A stretch of DNA of 55,456 nt from a candidate division Zixibacteria bacterium HGW-Zixibacteria-1. Lineage in GTDB: Bacteria; Zixibacteria; MSB-5A5; GN15; PGXB01. The notes below the pieces were generated by a model that saw nothing but the letters and a program-made list of their open reading frames with translations, made no database searches and had not been told where the DNA came from. Each line of letters starts with the position of its first letter. Position 1 is the stretch's first letter. This document shows, one piece after another, positions 8,665-17,326 of this stretch. The stretch is from contig PGXB01000022.1 of NCBI GenBank assembly GCA_002838945.1, positions 1-55,456 of the forward strand, written 5' to 3'. The position numbers and the translations under genes are program-made.

Positions 8665-8794
8665 TATCCATTACGCCGGCATCAGCCGGCCCCTAAATTC
8701 CAGAAACAAAACTGGAACCGAACTGGCGGCCATGTTCAGGCTGTTATTCGGAAGATTAATTTTTGTAAATGCGATTAATTCTGGAGGTTTGGTA

Positions 8795-10324
8795 ATGAGA
8801 TCCTGTTTGAGATACATTTTTATTAGTTTAATGGTAACCGGGGCATTTTTGATAACCGGCTGCAATTCCGGCCAGTCGGATATCCACGCCGATGCAGCCG
8901 GAGCCGAAACGGGCCATGAAGGGCATAGCCATGCCCCCGGCGAACACGGGCAGGCTGTTTCTGCAGGAGCCGGCGAAACTGAGATTTCGAACTGGTGCAC
9001 CGAACATTCCGTACCGGAATCGGAATGCACCAAGTGCAACCCCGCCCTTGAGGCAAAATTCAGGGCATCCGGCAATTGGTGCGAGGGCCACGGCGTCCCC
9101 GAATCGCATTGCAGGCTATGCAACCCCGGAATCAAATTTCCGCAGGAGGAAATATTAATAACGCAGGAGCCTGAATTTTCGGGTAACGGTATTGAAATAT
9201 CGCTGAATTTTCGACCCAATGCAGCGGTATGTGCCACCAACGACGCCCTTATTCAATTTGCCTCGGCTGTCACTGCCGAACGGGCCGGAATCAAGGTGCA
9301 GGCGGTACAATCGGCACATTATGAATCGGCAATAAATGCTCCGGCGGAAATAGTCTTTGATGAAACCGGAGTGACCGTTATTGCTTCCACCGTTCAGGCT
9401 CTGGTTTCCCGCTGGTTGATTTCGGCCGGTGATGTCGTATATAAAGGTGATAAACTCGCCATTCTTAATTCACCCGAAATAGCTCAGTTGAAATCATCGC
9501 TGGTTGCAATGCACGCCCGTTACGAGGTGGAGCGGAAAGAACTCGAGCGCCATCAGTATATGAATGAAAGGGATTTAATAAGCAGGGCCGAACTGGACCG
9601 TCAGGAGTCCGCGGCGGAACAGGCGCGGGCCGAATATATCGGCACCAGGGGAATGCTGCTATCGGCGGGATTATCGGAGAGCGATATCGATGAGGTGATA
9701 AAATTCGGCGGCTTATCCAATCAATTTATCATGCGCTCTCCCTCAGACGGCCTGGTGGTCGAACGCATCGCCCGGCTCGGCGAATTGATCGACGCCGGAA
9801 AGGTATTTGCTATTGTCGCCGATCCGAGATCGATGTGGATCGAGGCCCGGTTGACCGAGGAGCAGATCAAGGATGTCAGAATCGGCGACCAGCTTACATT
9901 CAGTTCCGACGGCAATGGTATTGATCGGATCGGCGGTGAGATTATCTGGGTCTCGCGCTTTTTGGATACTCACACCAGAATGGGGACGGTCCGTGCCAAA
10001 GTCATTGATCCCGATCACGCGCTGCATGCCGGTGAATTCGGCCGGGCGAAAATATTGCACGCAACCGATCGTGTCGTCTCCCTCGTTCCGAAGGATGCCG
10101 TGCAGTGGGAAGGTTGCTGCAATGTGGTTTTTATAAAGGAAACTCAGGATCGGTACCGCCCCCGCAAGGTGCAGCTGCTCGATGGCGATGGTCCTTACTA
10201 TCAGGTAACCGACGGCTTGCGGCCGGGTGAGGAAGTTGTGGTTGACGGAGCCTTTCTTTTGAAAACCGAATTGAAAAAATCAAGCATCGGCGCCGGCTGC
10301 TGCGGTCTTGATCCGGTCGGCTGA
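8795..10324 (+). CDS. Heavy-metal RND efflux adaptor lipoprotein (CusB-like)
   Basis: A 509-residue membrane-fusion protein that would join the inner-membrane pump to an outer-membrane channel. The lipobox ends at C23 (LITGC). A His-rich stretch (H31, H41, H44, H46, H51) follows. Then come two copies of W-C-x2-H-x-V-P-E-S-x-C-x2-C-N-P (C68/H71/C78/C81 and C96/H99/C106/C109), spaced 28 residues apart. The rest is the usual lipoyl/hairpin/beta-barrel adaptor body, including ALVSRWLISAGDVVYKGDKL and FIMRSPSDGLVVERIARLG. The C terminus has Cys pairs (EGCCN, GAGCCG). I chose ATG 8795 because CTGGAGG lies seven bases upstream. It is five bases from the pump gene. The Cys/His modules suggest soft metals such as Cu, Ag or Zn. 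Confidence 0.88.
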   Translation: MRSCLRYIFISLMVTGAFLITGCNSGQSDIHADAAGAETGHEGHSHAPGEHGQAVSAGAGETEISNWCTEHSVPESECTKCNPALEAKFRASGNWCEGHGVPESHCRLCNPGIKFPQEEILITQEPEFSGNGIEISLNFRPNAAVCATNDALIQFASAVTAERAGIKVQAVQSAHYESAINAPAEIVFDETGVTVIASTVQALVSRWLISAGDVVYKGDKLAILNSPEIAQLKSSLVAMHARYEVERKELERHQYMNERDLISRAELDRQESAAEQARAEYIGTRGMLLSAGLSESDIDEVIKFGGLSNQFIMRSPSDGLVVERIARLGELIDAGKVFAIVADPRSMWIEARLTEEQIKDVRIGDQLTFSSDGNGIDRIGGEIIWVSRFLDTHTRMGTVRAKVIDPDHALHAGEFGRAKILHATDRVVSLVPKDAVQWEGCCNVVFIKETQDRYRPRKVQLLDGDGPYYQVTDGLRPGEEVVVDGAFLLKTELKKSSIGAGCCGLDPVG

Positions 10325-10329
10325 GGTGC

Positions 10330-13300
10330 ATGATGATTAGACATCTTGTTGAATTCACGCTGCGGTACAGGTATGTCACCCTGGCGCTGGCCGGTTTGCT
10401 ATGCCTTGTCGGCCTCCTGGCACTCTGGCATCTCCCCTTCGATGCCTTTCCGGATACAACACCGGTCCTTGTCCAGGTAAACGTCGCCGCCCCGGGCTGG
10501 GCGCCCGAGGACCTTGAACGCCTGGTCTCATATCCACTGGAGCAGGTCCTCACCGGCCTTTCCGGTTTGACGGAGGTCCGATCCGTCACCAAGTACGGGC
10601 TGTGTCAGGTCACGACGATTTTCGATGATGGGATCGATTTGTATCTGGCCCGTCAGCAGGTGAGCGAGCGCCTTCTGGCCGTCGATCTCCCCGAAGGTAT
10701 CGGCGCCCCGCAGCTCGGACCGGTCTCCACCGGTTTGGGAGAAGTTTTCCATTATATAGTCATTGCGCAATCCGCCGATGAAACCACCGCCCGCACCGCC
10801 CAGGACTGGATCGTCAAACCGCAGCTTCAGGCCGTGCCGGGAGTTGCCGAGGTGAACAGCTGGGGCGGATTCGTAAGACAGTACATGATTCTTTTCGATC
10901 CGGATCGAATAGCCGGATACGGTTTATCAATCAATGAGGTCGTCGAGACCATCCGCCGCGATCTTGGTAACGTCCCCGGCGGGCAGGTTGTCCGGGGTGG
11001 AGAAATGACCATCATCCGAGGCGTGGGAACGGTAGAATCGATAGAACAGATAAAAAATATTGTCCTTGTTAGTCCCGAAGGCGTCCCTGTTACGGTCAGC
11101 AACATTGCGGAAGTGGTCATCAGTCATGAAATCCGGCGCGGTGCCGCAACGTACAATGGACAGGGTGAAGCCGTTCTGGGCCTCGGATTCCTGATCACCG
11201 GTGAAAACCCCGCGGAAATTACCGAAAGACTCTCCACCCGTCTCGCCGAAGTGCAGCAAAACTTGCCGGACAATATCAAGGCCGTCCCCGTTTATGAACG
11301 AACCACTCTGGTCAGCAAGGTGCTGAGAACCGTCGAGCATAATCTGTTGTACGGTGCTTTGCTTGTTATTGCCGTCTTATTCGTCTTCCTGGGAAATCTC
11401 CGCGCCGGACTGATCGTGACATCGGCAATTCCATTGTCAATGATGTTTGCTTTCGACATGATGTCCCGCGTGGGTATTGCAGGAAGCCTCATGAGCCTCG
11501 GCGCCATCGACTTCGGGCTGGCGGTGGATAACGCCGTCATACAGGTCGAGAATGCCGTCCGCCGGCTTTCGCATGATACATCCGGGCGCGACCGCCTTCA
11601 GGTTATTCGGGATGCCATTCTCGAAGTACGCAAACCGACCCTGTTCGGCGAATTGATCATCATCATTGTTTACCTGCCGATTTTGACACTGCAGGGCGTC
11701 GAAGGAAAACTTTTCCGTCCGATGGCCCTGACGGTTGTGTTTGTACTCACCGGGTCATTGATTCTGTCATTTACCGTCCTCCCCGCCCTCATCGGCACTT
11801 TTCTTACCAAACGAATCCGCGAACGCGAGCCGATATTTGTGGGATGGCTGAGAACAGCTTATCAACCCGTGCTCAATGCGGCGATTAAACACAGCAAAGC
11901 CGTTCTTGCAACCACTTTAGCACTCGTGGCCGGGGGTATCCTGCTCTTTACTCAACTGGGATCCGAGTTCGTACCACGGTTGAGTGAAGGAACGGTCGTG
12001 ATCAATTTTGTCCGCCTCGCCGGTATATCAATCGATGAATCCGTGAAATACAATACCATCATCGAGAAAAACCTGCTGGAAAAATTTCCCGATGAAATTT
12101 CGCATGTATGGACCCGGACCGGCACCGCCGAACTGTCAACCGATCCCATGGGTCTTGAGCTTTCCGATATGTTCATCTCACTCAAACCTCGGTCGCAATG
12201 GACAAAAGCATCGAACCAGCAAGAGCTGGTCGCCGCCATTGACGGCGAACTGGCCGATCTCCCGGGCCAGAATCGGATTTTTACCCAGCCGATCGAAATG
12301 CGCGTGAATGAAATGATTGCCGGAATACGCTCCGATATCGGTATCAAGCTGTTCGGCGATGATCTGAAGATCCTCGAGGAGAAAGCGGAAGAGATCGCCG
12401 CCCTCGTCGAAAGGATACCGGGAAGTTCCGATGTATCGGTGGAACAACTGACAGGGCAGCCACAGGCGCAAATATCGGTCGACCGACAGCGCCTGGCCCG
12501 GTTCGGGCTCACGGCACGTGATGTCCTTACGGCCGTGGAAAGTATCGGCGGGATTATTGTGGGCGATGTGTTCGAGGGCCAGAAGAGAATCGACCTGGTG
12601 GTACGAATCGATACGACTCTTCTTGCCGGTCCGGAAGATATCGACCGGATACTCCTTCGATCACCCACCGGAAGCCTGGTCGGACTTGATCGGGTTACGT
12701 CGAGTACTCTCGATGAGGGACCGGCGACAATCACTCGGGAATGGAGCAAGCGGCGCATCGTGATTCAGTGCAATGTTCGTGATCGGGATATGGGATCATT
12801 CGTCAATGAACTGCGGGACCGAATCGAAACCGATATCGAACTGCCTTCGGAGTATTTCATCCGCCTCGGCGGAGAATTCGAAAATCTCGAAAGAGCGCGC
12901 GTCCGGCTTGCCATCGTCGTTCCTATCGCTCTGCTGCTGATCTTCGGATTGCTCTACTGGACGTACAAGTCCGTGCGGGATGCCTTGCTTATATTTTCGG
13001 GAATTCCGCTCGCCGCTCTTGGTGGTGTTGTCATCCTCGCGTTTCGAGGAATGCCTTTTTCGATTTCCGCCGGTGTCGGCTTCATAGCCCTTTTCGGTAT
13101 TGCCGTCCTGAACGGCCTGGTGCTTGTTTCCTCCATCAAACGCATGCGATCCGACGGCATGGATATTACCACGGCCGTAAAAGAAAGCGCCCTTGTCAGA
13201 CTCAGGCCGGTGTTCATGACCGCTTTGGTGGCGGCGCTTGGATTTGTCCCGATGGCGATATCGACCGGTGTCGGCGCCGAGGTTCAGCGACCTCTTGCCA

Positions 13301-13401
13301 CCGTTGTTGTCGGCGGAATTCTGACCTCCACGGCACTTACACTGATAGTCCTGCCGGCTTTGTATGTAACATTTGGCCGCCGCACGGAGGCGGAACTATA
13401 A
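10330..13401 (+). CDS. Heavy-metal RND efflux pump (CusA/CzcA family)
   Basis: A 1023-residue proton-driven inner-membrane exporter of normal family length with the expected 12 membrane segments and two large periplasmic loops. HME-RND hallmarks include AFPDTTPVLVQVNV near the start. The fourth membrane helix carries D394-x5-D400-x6-E407 (DFGLAVDNAVIQVE), the acidic set needed for metal-proton exchange in CzcA. The second half ends with the usual FGIAVLNGLVLVSS and LRPVFMTALVAALGF blocks. The start (ATG 10330, or 10333) is preceded by a TGAGG site overlapping the adaptor stop codon, so translation is coupled. No CusC/TolC-type gene follows. An unlinked outer-membrane channel must complete the pump. 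Metal specificity is not determined. Confidence 0.93.
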   Translation: MMIRHLVEFTLRYRYVTLALAGLLCLVGLLALWHLPFDAFPDTTPVLVQVNVAAPGWAPEDLERLVSYPLEQVLTGLSGLTEVRSVTKYGLCQVTTIFDDGIDLYLARQQVSERLLAVDLPEGIGAPQLGPVSTGLGEVFHYIVIAQSADETTARTAQDWIVKPQLQAVPGVAEVNSWGGFVRQYMILFDPDRIAGYGLSINEVVETIRRDLGNVPGGQVVRGGEMTIIRGVGTVESIEQIKNIVLVSPEGVPVTVSNIAEVVISHEIRRGAATYNGQGEAVLGLGFLITGENPAEITERLSTRLAEVQQNLPDNIKAVPVYERTTLVSKVLRTVEHNLLYGALLVIAVLFVFLGNLRAGLIVTSAIPLSMMFAFDMMSRVGIAGSLMSLGAIDFGLAVDNAVIQVENAVRRLSHDTSGRDRLQVIRDAILEVRKPTLFGELIIIIVYLPILTLQGVEGKLFRPMALTVVFVLTGSLILSFTVLPALIGTFLTKRIREREPIFVGWLRTAYQPVLNAAIKHSKAVLATTLALVAGGILLFTQLGSEFVPRLSEGTVVINFVRLAGISIDESVKYNTIIEKNLLEKFPDEISHVWTRTGTAELSTDPMGLELSDMFISLKPRSQWTKASNQQELVAAIDGELADLPGQNRIFTQPIEMRVNEMIAGIRSDIGIKLFGDDLKILEEKAEEIAALVERIPGSSDVSVEQLTGQPQAQISVDRQRLARFGLTARDVLTAVESIGGIIVGDVFEGQKRIDLVVRIDTTLLAGPEDIDRILLRSPTGSLVGLDRVTSSTLDEGPATITREWSKRRIVIQCNVRDRDMGSFVNELRDRIETDIELPSEYFIRLGGEFENLERARVRLAIVVPIALLLIFGLLYWTYKSVRDALLIFSGIPLAALGGVVILAFRGMPFSISAGVGFIALFGIAVLNGLVLVSSIKRMRSDGMDITTAVKESALVRLRPVFMTALVAALGFVPMAISTGVGAEVQRPLATVVVGGILTSTALTLIVLPALYVTFGRRTEAEL

Positions 13402-13766
13402 TTTCGGTTTAGGTCGAACAGGCTGATTTCGGTAGAGAAAAATATTCCCGGCTTTGTGAAATTGCCGTGCAAGTTCTTGCACGGCAATTGTATTTTGCCG
13501 CCTCACTGCAATAAAGAAATGGAATAAAAAAATATTCGACTGCTGATATTTCAAATTTGCCCTTTGCTATTTTTTTATATCTCGTTATATTTAAGAGTTA
13601 TTAATTAGTCACTTATTCATCGACACCTTAGTTATCGATGAATAATGCGGTGTGCGAATATCTGGTGTGAGGCGGTCTCCGGCAATCTGATAATGGGTCG
13701 ATGCAATGAAACATTCACCGCGCCGGAGTGATTATGCACAAATAATATAATCTGGAGAGGTCTCAA
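13402..13766. other. Intergenic leader before the propeller lipoprotein cluster
   Basis: A 365-base gap with no coding signal. It contains the hairpin at 13460-13489, listed separately. A second perfect inverted repeat is TTATTCATCGA (13613-13623) with TCGATGAATAA (13635-13645), separated by 11 bases. A TATAAT at 13746-13751 lies too close to the first start codon to be its only promoter. Confidence 0.4.
13460..13489 (+). terminator. Hairpin after the RND operon
   Basis: AATTGCCGTGCAAG (13460-13473) is perfectly complementary to CTTGCACGGCAATT (13476-13489) with a two-base centre. It lies 58 bases after the pump stop codon. The following GTATTTTG is only weakly T-rich, so termination is likely but not certain. 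Confidence 0.5.
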
Positions 13767-14846
13767 ATGAAAAAATCATGGTTCTTTCCGGCCGGAGTGC
13801 TTGGTATCATGTTGATTCTCGGCCTGATCTTCTCGGCTTGCTCGGATGATCCGACCGGCCCTTCCGGCAAATGGGCCTGGCGCCCGCTCGGGTCGGGGAC
13901 AAATGGCTCGGTCGCGGCACTTACAGAGTACAACAACAAATTAATCGTGGGCGGATGGTTCTCCGCTGCCGGTGACTCCACGGCACATAACATGGCCGCC
14001 TGGGACGGTTTCAAATGGTCAACTCTCGGTTCCGGGTGTGACAACGTGGTCAACGTAGTTGAAGTCTATAATGGCAAGCTGTATGCCGGGGGTGGATTCA
14101 CCGTAGCCGGCGGTGTAGCCGCCAATAGAATTGCGTCCTGGGATGGCTCTGCCTGGGCTTCTTTGGGAACCGGCATGACCGGCCCTGATGTCTATGCCAT
14201 GGCCATATATGATGACAAGCTGATTGTGGGCGGAAATTTTAGATTCGCCGGCGGACTCGCCGCCGACTACATCGCCGCCTGGGATGGGACAAACTGGTCA
14301 ACTGTCGGATCAGGCGTGAACGGGGTTGTCTGGGGACTGGAAGTGTACGACGGCAAGTTGATTGCCAGCGGATATTTTACTTCGGCCGGCGGTACCGCGG
14401 CTGATGGAATCGCTTCATGGGATGGAACCAACTGGGCGCCTCTGGGTTCGGGCGTGGACAATGACCCTTGGGCAACGATTGTATATAACGACAAGCTGGT
14501 TGTCGGCGGCTCTTTCATACATGCCGGAGGAGTCAGTACCGACTACATTGCGGCCTGGGATGGTTCCTCCTGGTCGCCGCTGGGAGCCGGAATGGATCAA
14601 TCCGTATATGCGCTGAGCGTTTTTAACGGCAAACTGATTGCCGCCGGATTGTTTTCGGAGGCCGGCGGTGTCGCTGCCAATAAAGTCGCGTCCTGGAACG
14701 GCTCCTCCTGGTCTGAGGTCGGTGGCGGAACAAATAATAGAATCCTCGAATTCGAAGTCTGGAACGGTAAGCTCTACGGCGGTGGCGAATTCAATGTCGC
14801 GGGCGGCGACAGCATCAATTACATCGCCGAGTGGAGCTATAAATAA
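13767..14846 (+). CDS. WDG-repeat lipoprotein, predicted seven-bladed propeller (copy 1)
   Basis: A 359-residue lipoprotein with a lipobox at C25 (IFSAC) followed by SDDPTGPS. The mature part is about six full units of 46 residues plus a closing partial unit. Each unit follows the scheme Y-[ND]-x-K-L-[IV]-x-G-G-x-F-x-x-A-G-G, then I-A-x-W-D-G-x-x-W, then L-G-S-G. The last unit ends IAEWSYK and would complete a velcro-closed ring of seven blades. Such repeats are common in secreted proteins of unknown function. The ATG follows GGAGAGG. It is the first of three tandem paralogues that share the signal segment, blade number and C terminus. The propeller fold is inferred from the repeat length; ligand and role are unknown. 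Confidence 0.8.
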   Translation: MKKSWFFPAGVLGIMLILGLIFSACSDDPTGPSGKWAWRPLGSGTNGSVAALTEYNNKLIVGGWFSAAGDSTAHNMAAWDGFKWSTLGSGCDNVVNVVEVYNGKLYAGGGFTVAGGVAANRIASWDGSAWASLGTGMTGPDVYAMAIYDDKLIVGGNFRFAGGLAADYIAAWDGTNWSTVGSGVNGVVWGLEVYDGKLIASGYFTSAGGTAADGIASWDGTNWAPLGSGVDNDPWATIVYNDKLVVGGSFIHAGGVSTDYIAAWDGSSWSPLGAGMDQSVYALSVFNGKLIAAGLFSEAGGVAANKVASWNGSSWSEVGGGTNNRILEFEVWNGKLYGGGEFNVAGGDSINYIAEWSYK

Positions 14847-14883
14847 TCAATTATTTGCATCAATCCTGTAATTGGTGAGACAA
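14847..14883 (+). repeat. Duplicated intergenic spacer, first copy
   Basis: The spacer between copies 1 and 2 ends with ATTTGCATCAATCCTGTAAT, then TGGTGAGACAA before the ATG. The spacer between copies 2 and 3 (15976-16012) is nearly identical in sequence and position. This shows that gene and spacer were duplicated together as one unit. Confidence 0.8.
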
Positions 14884-15975
14884 ATGAAAAAAGTCGCATT
14901 AATAATTGCCCTGATAATCGGTCTTCTCCTGATTATCTGCGCATTTTTATCTGGCTGCTCTGATGATCCGACGAGCCCGACTGGACCAAAGGGCAATTGG
15001 GCGTGGCGCCCTCTTGGATCGGGGACAAATGGCCCTGTCGCCGCGTTTACAGTGTACAATAACCAATTAATCGCAGGCGGATTATTTACGTCTGCCGGGG
15101 ATTCAACCGTCAGCAATATTGCGTCGTGGGATGGCTCCAATTGGTCAACCCTCGGTTCCGGGATGAGCGCTTGGAGATGGGTTAATGCCGTCGAAGTATA
15201 TGGCGGTTCGTTATATGCCGGGGGGGGATTCATCGTAGCCGGCGGCGTCGATGTCAATCATATTGCGGCCTGGGATGGTTCTGCCTGGGCGCCCGTGGGA
15301 GCCGGAGTGAACGATATGATTTTTTCCATGACCGTTTACGACAATAAATTGATTGTGGGCGGACAATTTACTACCGCTGGCGGGAGCGGCGCCAATTTCA
15401 TTGCGGCCTGGGATGGGGCCGTCTGGACGGCGCTTGGATCAGGAGTAAATTCAAGTGTCTTTGCTTTGTCGGTGTACGACGGTAAATTGATTGCCAGCGG
15501 ATATTTCTCAGCTGCGGGGGGGAACCCTGCCAATGGGATCGCCTCCTGGGATGGGGCCGCCTGGGCACCCCTTGGTTCTGGTGTGGACAATGAACCCTGG
15601 GCAACGACAGTTTACGATAACAAACTGATCGTCTGCGGCAAATTCACTCAGGCCGGAGGGGTGGATGCAAACAATATTGCGGCCTGGAACGGATCCTACT
15701 GGTCACCGCTGGGTACCGGGATGGATTCTTCCGTAATTTCGCTGGAAGTATTCAACGGCCAGTTGATTGCCGGCGGCTATTTCAACACGGCCGGCGGCGT
15801 CAGCGTAGGTAAAGTGGCTTCATGGAACGGTTCATCCTGGTCATCGTTCGGCGGCGGAACAGACCAGGAAATCCTGGAATTCGAAGTGTGGGGCGATAAA
15901 ATGATCGCCGGTGGTCAGTTTCTGGTTGCAGGCGCCGACAGCATTAATCACATCGCCGAATGGAGCTATAAATAG
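14884..15975 (+). CDS. WDG-repeat lipoprotein, predicted seven-bladed propeller (copy 2)
   Basis: A 363-residue paralogue of the preceding gene. The lipobox ends at C25 (FLSGC) and is followed by SDDPTSPT. Units of about 46 residues repeat with the same GG-x-F-x-x-AGG and WDG-x-x-W cores, again closing with HIAEWSYK. I prefer ATG 14884 over an upstream TTG at 14872 because it aligns with the MKK start of copy 1 and has GGTGAGA in ribosome-site position. It ends with TAG, which therefore acts as a normal stop in this genome. Copies 1 and 2 differ throughout, so the duplication is not very recent or has diversified. Function unknown; likely anchored in the outer membrane. Confidence 0.8.
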   Translation: MKKVALIIALIIGLLLIICAFLSGCSDDPTSPTGPKGNWAWRPLGSGTNGPVAAFTVYNNQLIAGGLFTSAGDSTVSNIASWDGSNWSTLGSGMSAWRWVNAVEVYGGSLYAGGGFIVAGGVDVNHIAAWDGSAWAPVGAGVNDMIFSMTVYDNKLIVGGQFTTAGGSGANFIAAWDGAVWTALGSGVNSSVFALSVYDGKLIASGYFSAAGGNPANGIASWDGAAWAPLGSGVDNEPWATTVYDNKLIVCGKFTQAGGVDANNIAAWNGSYWSPLGTGMDSSVISLEVFNGQLIAGGYFNTAGGVSVGKVASWNGSSWSSFGGGTDQEILEFEVWGDKMIAGGQFLVAGADSINHIAEWSYK

Positions 15976-16012
15976 ACAACCATTTGCATCAATCCTGTAA
16001 TTGGTGGGACAA
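15976..16012 (+). repeat. Duplicated intergenic spacer, second copy
   Basis: Nearly identical to 14847-14883, differing at only a few positions (for example GGTGGGAC in place of GGTGAGAC). It marks the second junction of the tandem gene array. Confidence 0.8.
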
Positions 16013-17098
16013 ATGAAAAAACTTCGGTTAATGCTTACATTGATAATCGGAAGCATCCTGATTATCGGCGCTTTGTTTTCCGGTTGTTCGGATGATCCGA
16101 CAGGACCAACGGCCAAGTGGGCCTGGCGTCCACTTGGTTCGGGGTCAGCCTACGCTCTCGGGGCGCTGACAGTATACGATAATAAAGTATTTGCTGCCGG
16201 AAATTTCTTGGATGACGTCGATTTTATGGCCAACGATATCGTGATATGGGACGGTTCTGACTGGTCGATCCACGGATCAGGGACGGATAGCATGGTTCTT
16301 GCCATGACCGTTTATGACAACAAGTTGATTGTCGCTGGTCAATTTTCATCCGTCAACGGGGTCAGCGCGAGCAAAATTGCGGCCTGGGATGGTTCTGCCT
16401 GGACCCCGCTGGGATCAGGAGTGGATCATCGGGTTTATGCCATGGTCGTTTATGACAACAAGCTGATTGTCGGCGGCGAAATTACTTCCGCCGGCGGAGT
16501 AAATGTAAATCGTATTGCGGCCTGGGATGGATCTTCCTAGACTCAACTCGGATCCGGTATTACCGGATATGTCTATTCGCTCTGTGTGTACGACAACAAG
16601 CTTATCGCCGGAGGGTGGTTCACCTCGGCCGGCGGCGTTGGCGCCAGAGGAATCGCGGTCTGGGATGGCTCTTCCTGGAGCCCGCTTGGGTCAGGCTTTA
16701 CGGGTGATAATGACGAGGTCTTTTGTCTTTCCCCTTACGGCGACAAATTGATTGCCAGCGGATATCTTGATCAGGCGGGATCGGTCAATGTCAATAATAT
16801 CGCGGCTTGGGATGGTTCTGCCTGGACAGATCTGGCACCAGAGATGAATAATGGGATTAGTCCACTTATCATATTTAACAATAAATTGATTGCCGTGGAA
16901 AATTTGACATCACCCTTCGATCCAAGCGCCTATAGAATCTTTTCCTGGAACGGATCTTCCTGGTCCCCGCTGGGGTCAGGCATGAATGGAAGGATCCTTG
17001 ACTTTGCGGTTTTCGGCAACAAATTGATCGCATGTGGAGAATTTGACATGGCCGGCGGCGACAGCGTCAACTACATCGCCGAATGGAGCTATAAATAG
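16013..17098 (+). pseudogene. WDG-repeat lipoprotein copy 3, interrupted by an amber codon
   Basis: The third tandem copy, about 361 codons. It has the same lipobox C25 (LFSGC, then SDDPTGPT), the same 46-residue units and the same C-terminal YIAEWSYK. It is interrupted by an in-frame TAG at 16538-16540. The codon occupies the second Trp of a WDG-x-x-W core: DGSS-stop-TQLGSG here against DGSSWSPLGAG in copy 1. One TGG-to-TAG change explains it, and the frame stays open on both sides. Copy 2 terminates normally at a TAG, so general amber readthrough is unlikely. Options are a recent pseudogene, a truncated four-blade product, or a sequence error. The downstream half looks intact. Confidence 0.75.
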
Positions 17099-17135
17099 CC
17101 CGACTTTACTACAAAAGTATTAATCGTAATATGTT

Positions 17136-17169
17136 CGCCGTGTGGGGCAGGCATTTGCACCGCACGGCG
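17136..17169 (+). terminator. Hairpin after the propeller cluster
   Basis: CGCCGTGTGG (17136-17145) pairs with CCGCACGGCG (17160-17169) with one mismatch across a 14-base loop, 38 bases after the last propeller stop. No T-run follows, so it is only a possible terminator. Confidence 0.3.
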
Positions 17170-17268
17170 ATCTGTTATGACTCGCCATATTTGACGGAAC
17201 CACTCGACAGAAACATAACCCCGCAAAACCGGGAATAATTTAATATTGTCACTATAACAAATAATGCA

Positions 17269-17297
17269 TTGCACGATTTCCCGAAAATAGGTAATAT
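17269..17297 (+). promoter_or_regulatory. Weak promoter candidate for the methyltransferase gene
   Basis: TTGCAC (17269-17274) and TAATAT (17292-17297) are separated by 17 bases. The first base of the start codon lies 30 bases after the -10. The boxes match the consensus only in part. Confidence 0.3.
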
Positions 17298-17326
17298 ATC
17301 TTCTGTTACAATCCACAGGGGATGGT

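Noticed and set aside
8671-9240. Minus-strand open frame across the adaptor start
   Set aside because: It is a shadow of the adaptor gene, which has a ribosome site, lipobox and clear domain homology.
16001-17098. Amber codon reassignment or programmed readthrough in this genome
   Set aside because: TAG is the natural stop of the sister gene at 15973-15975, so general reassignment does not fit; a single mutation is simpler.
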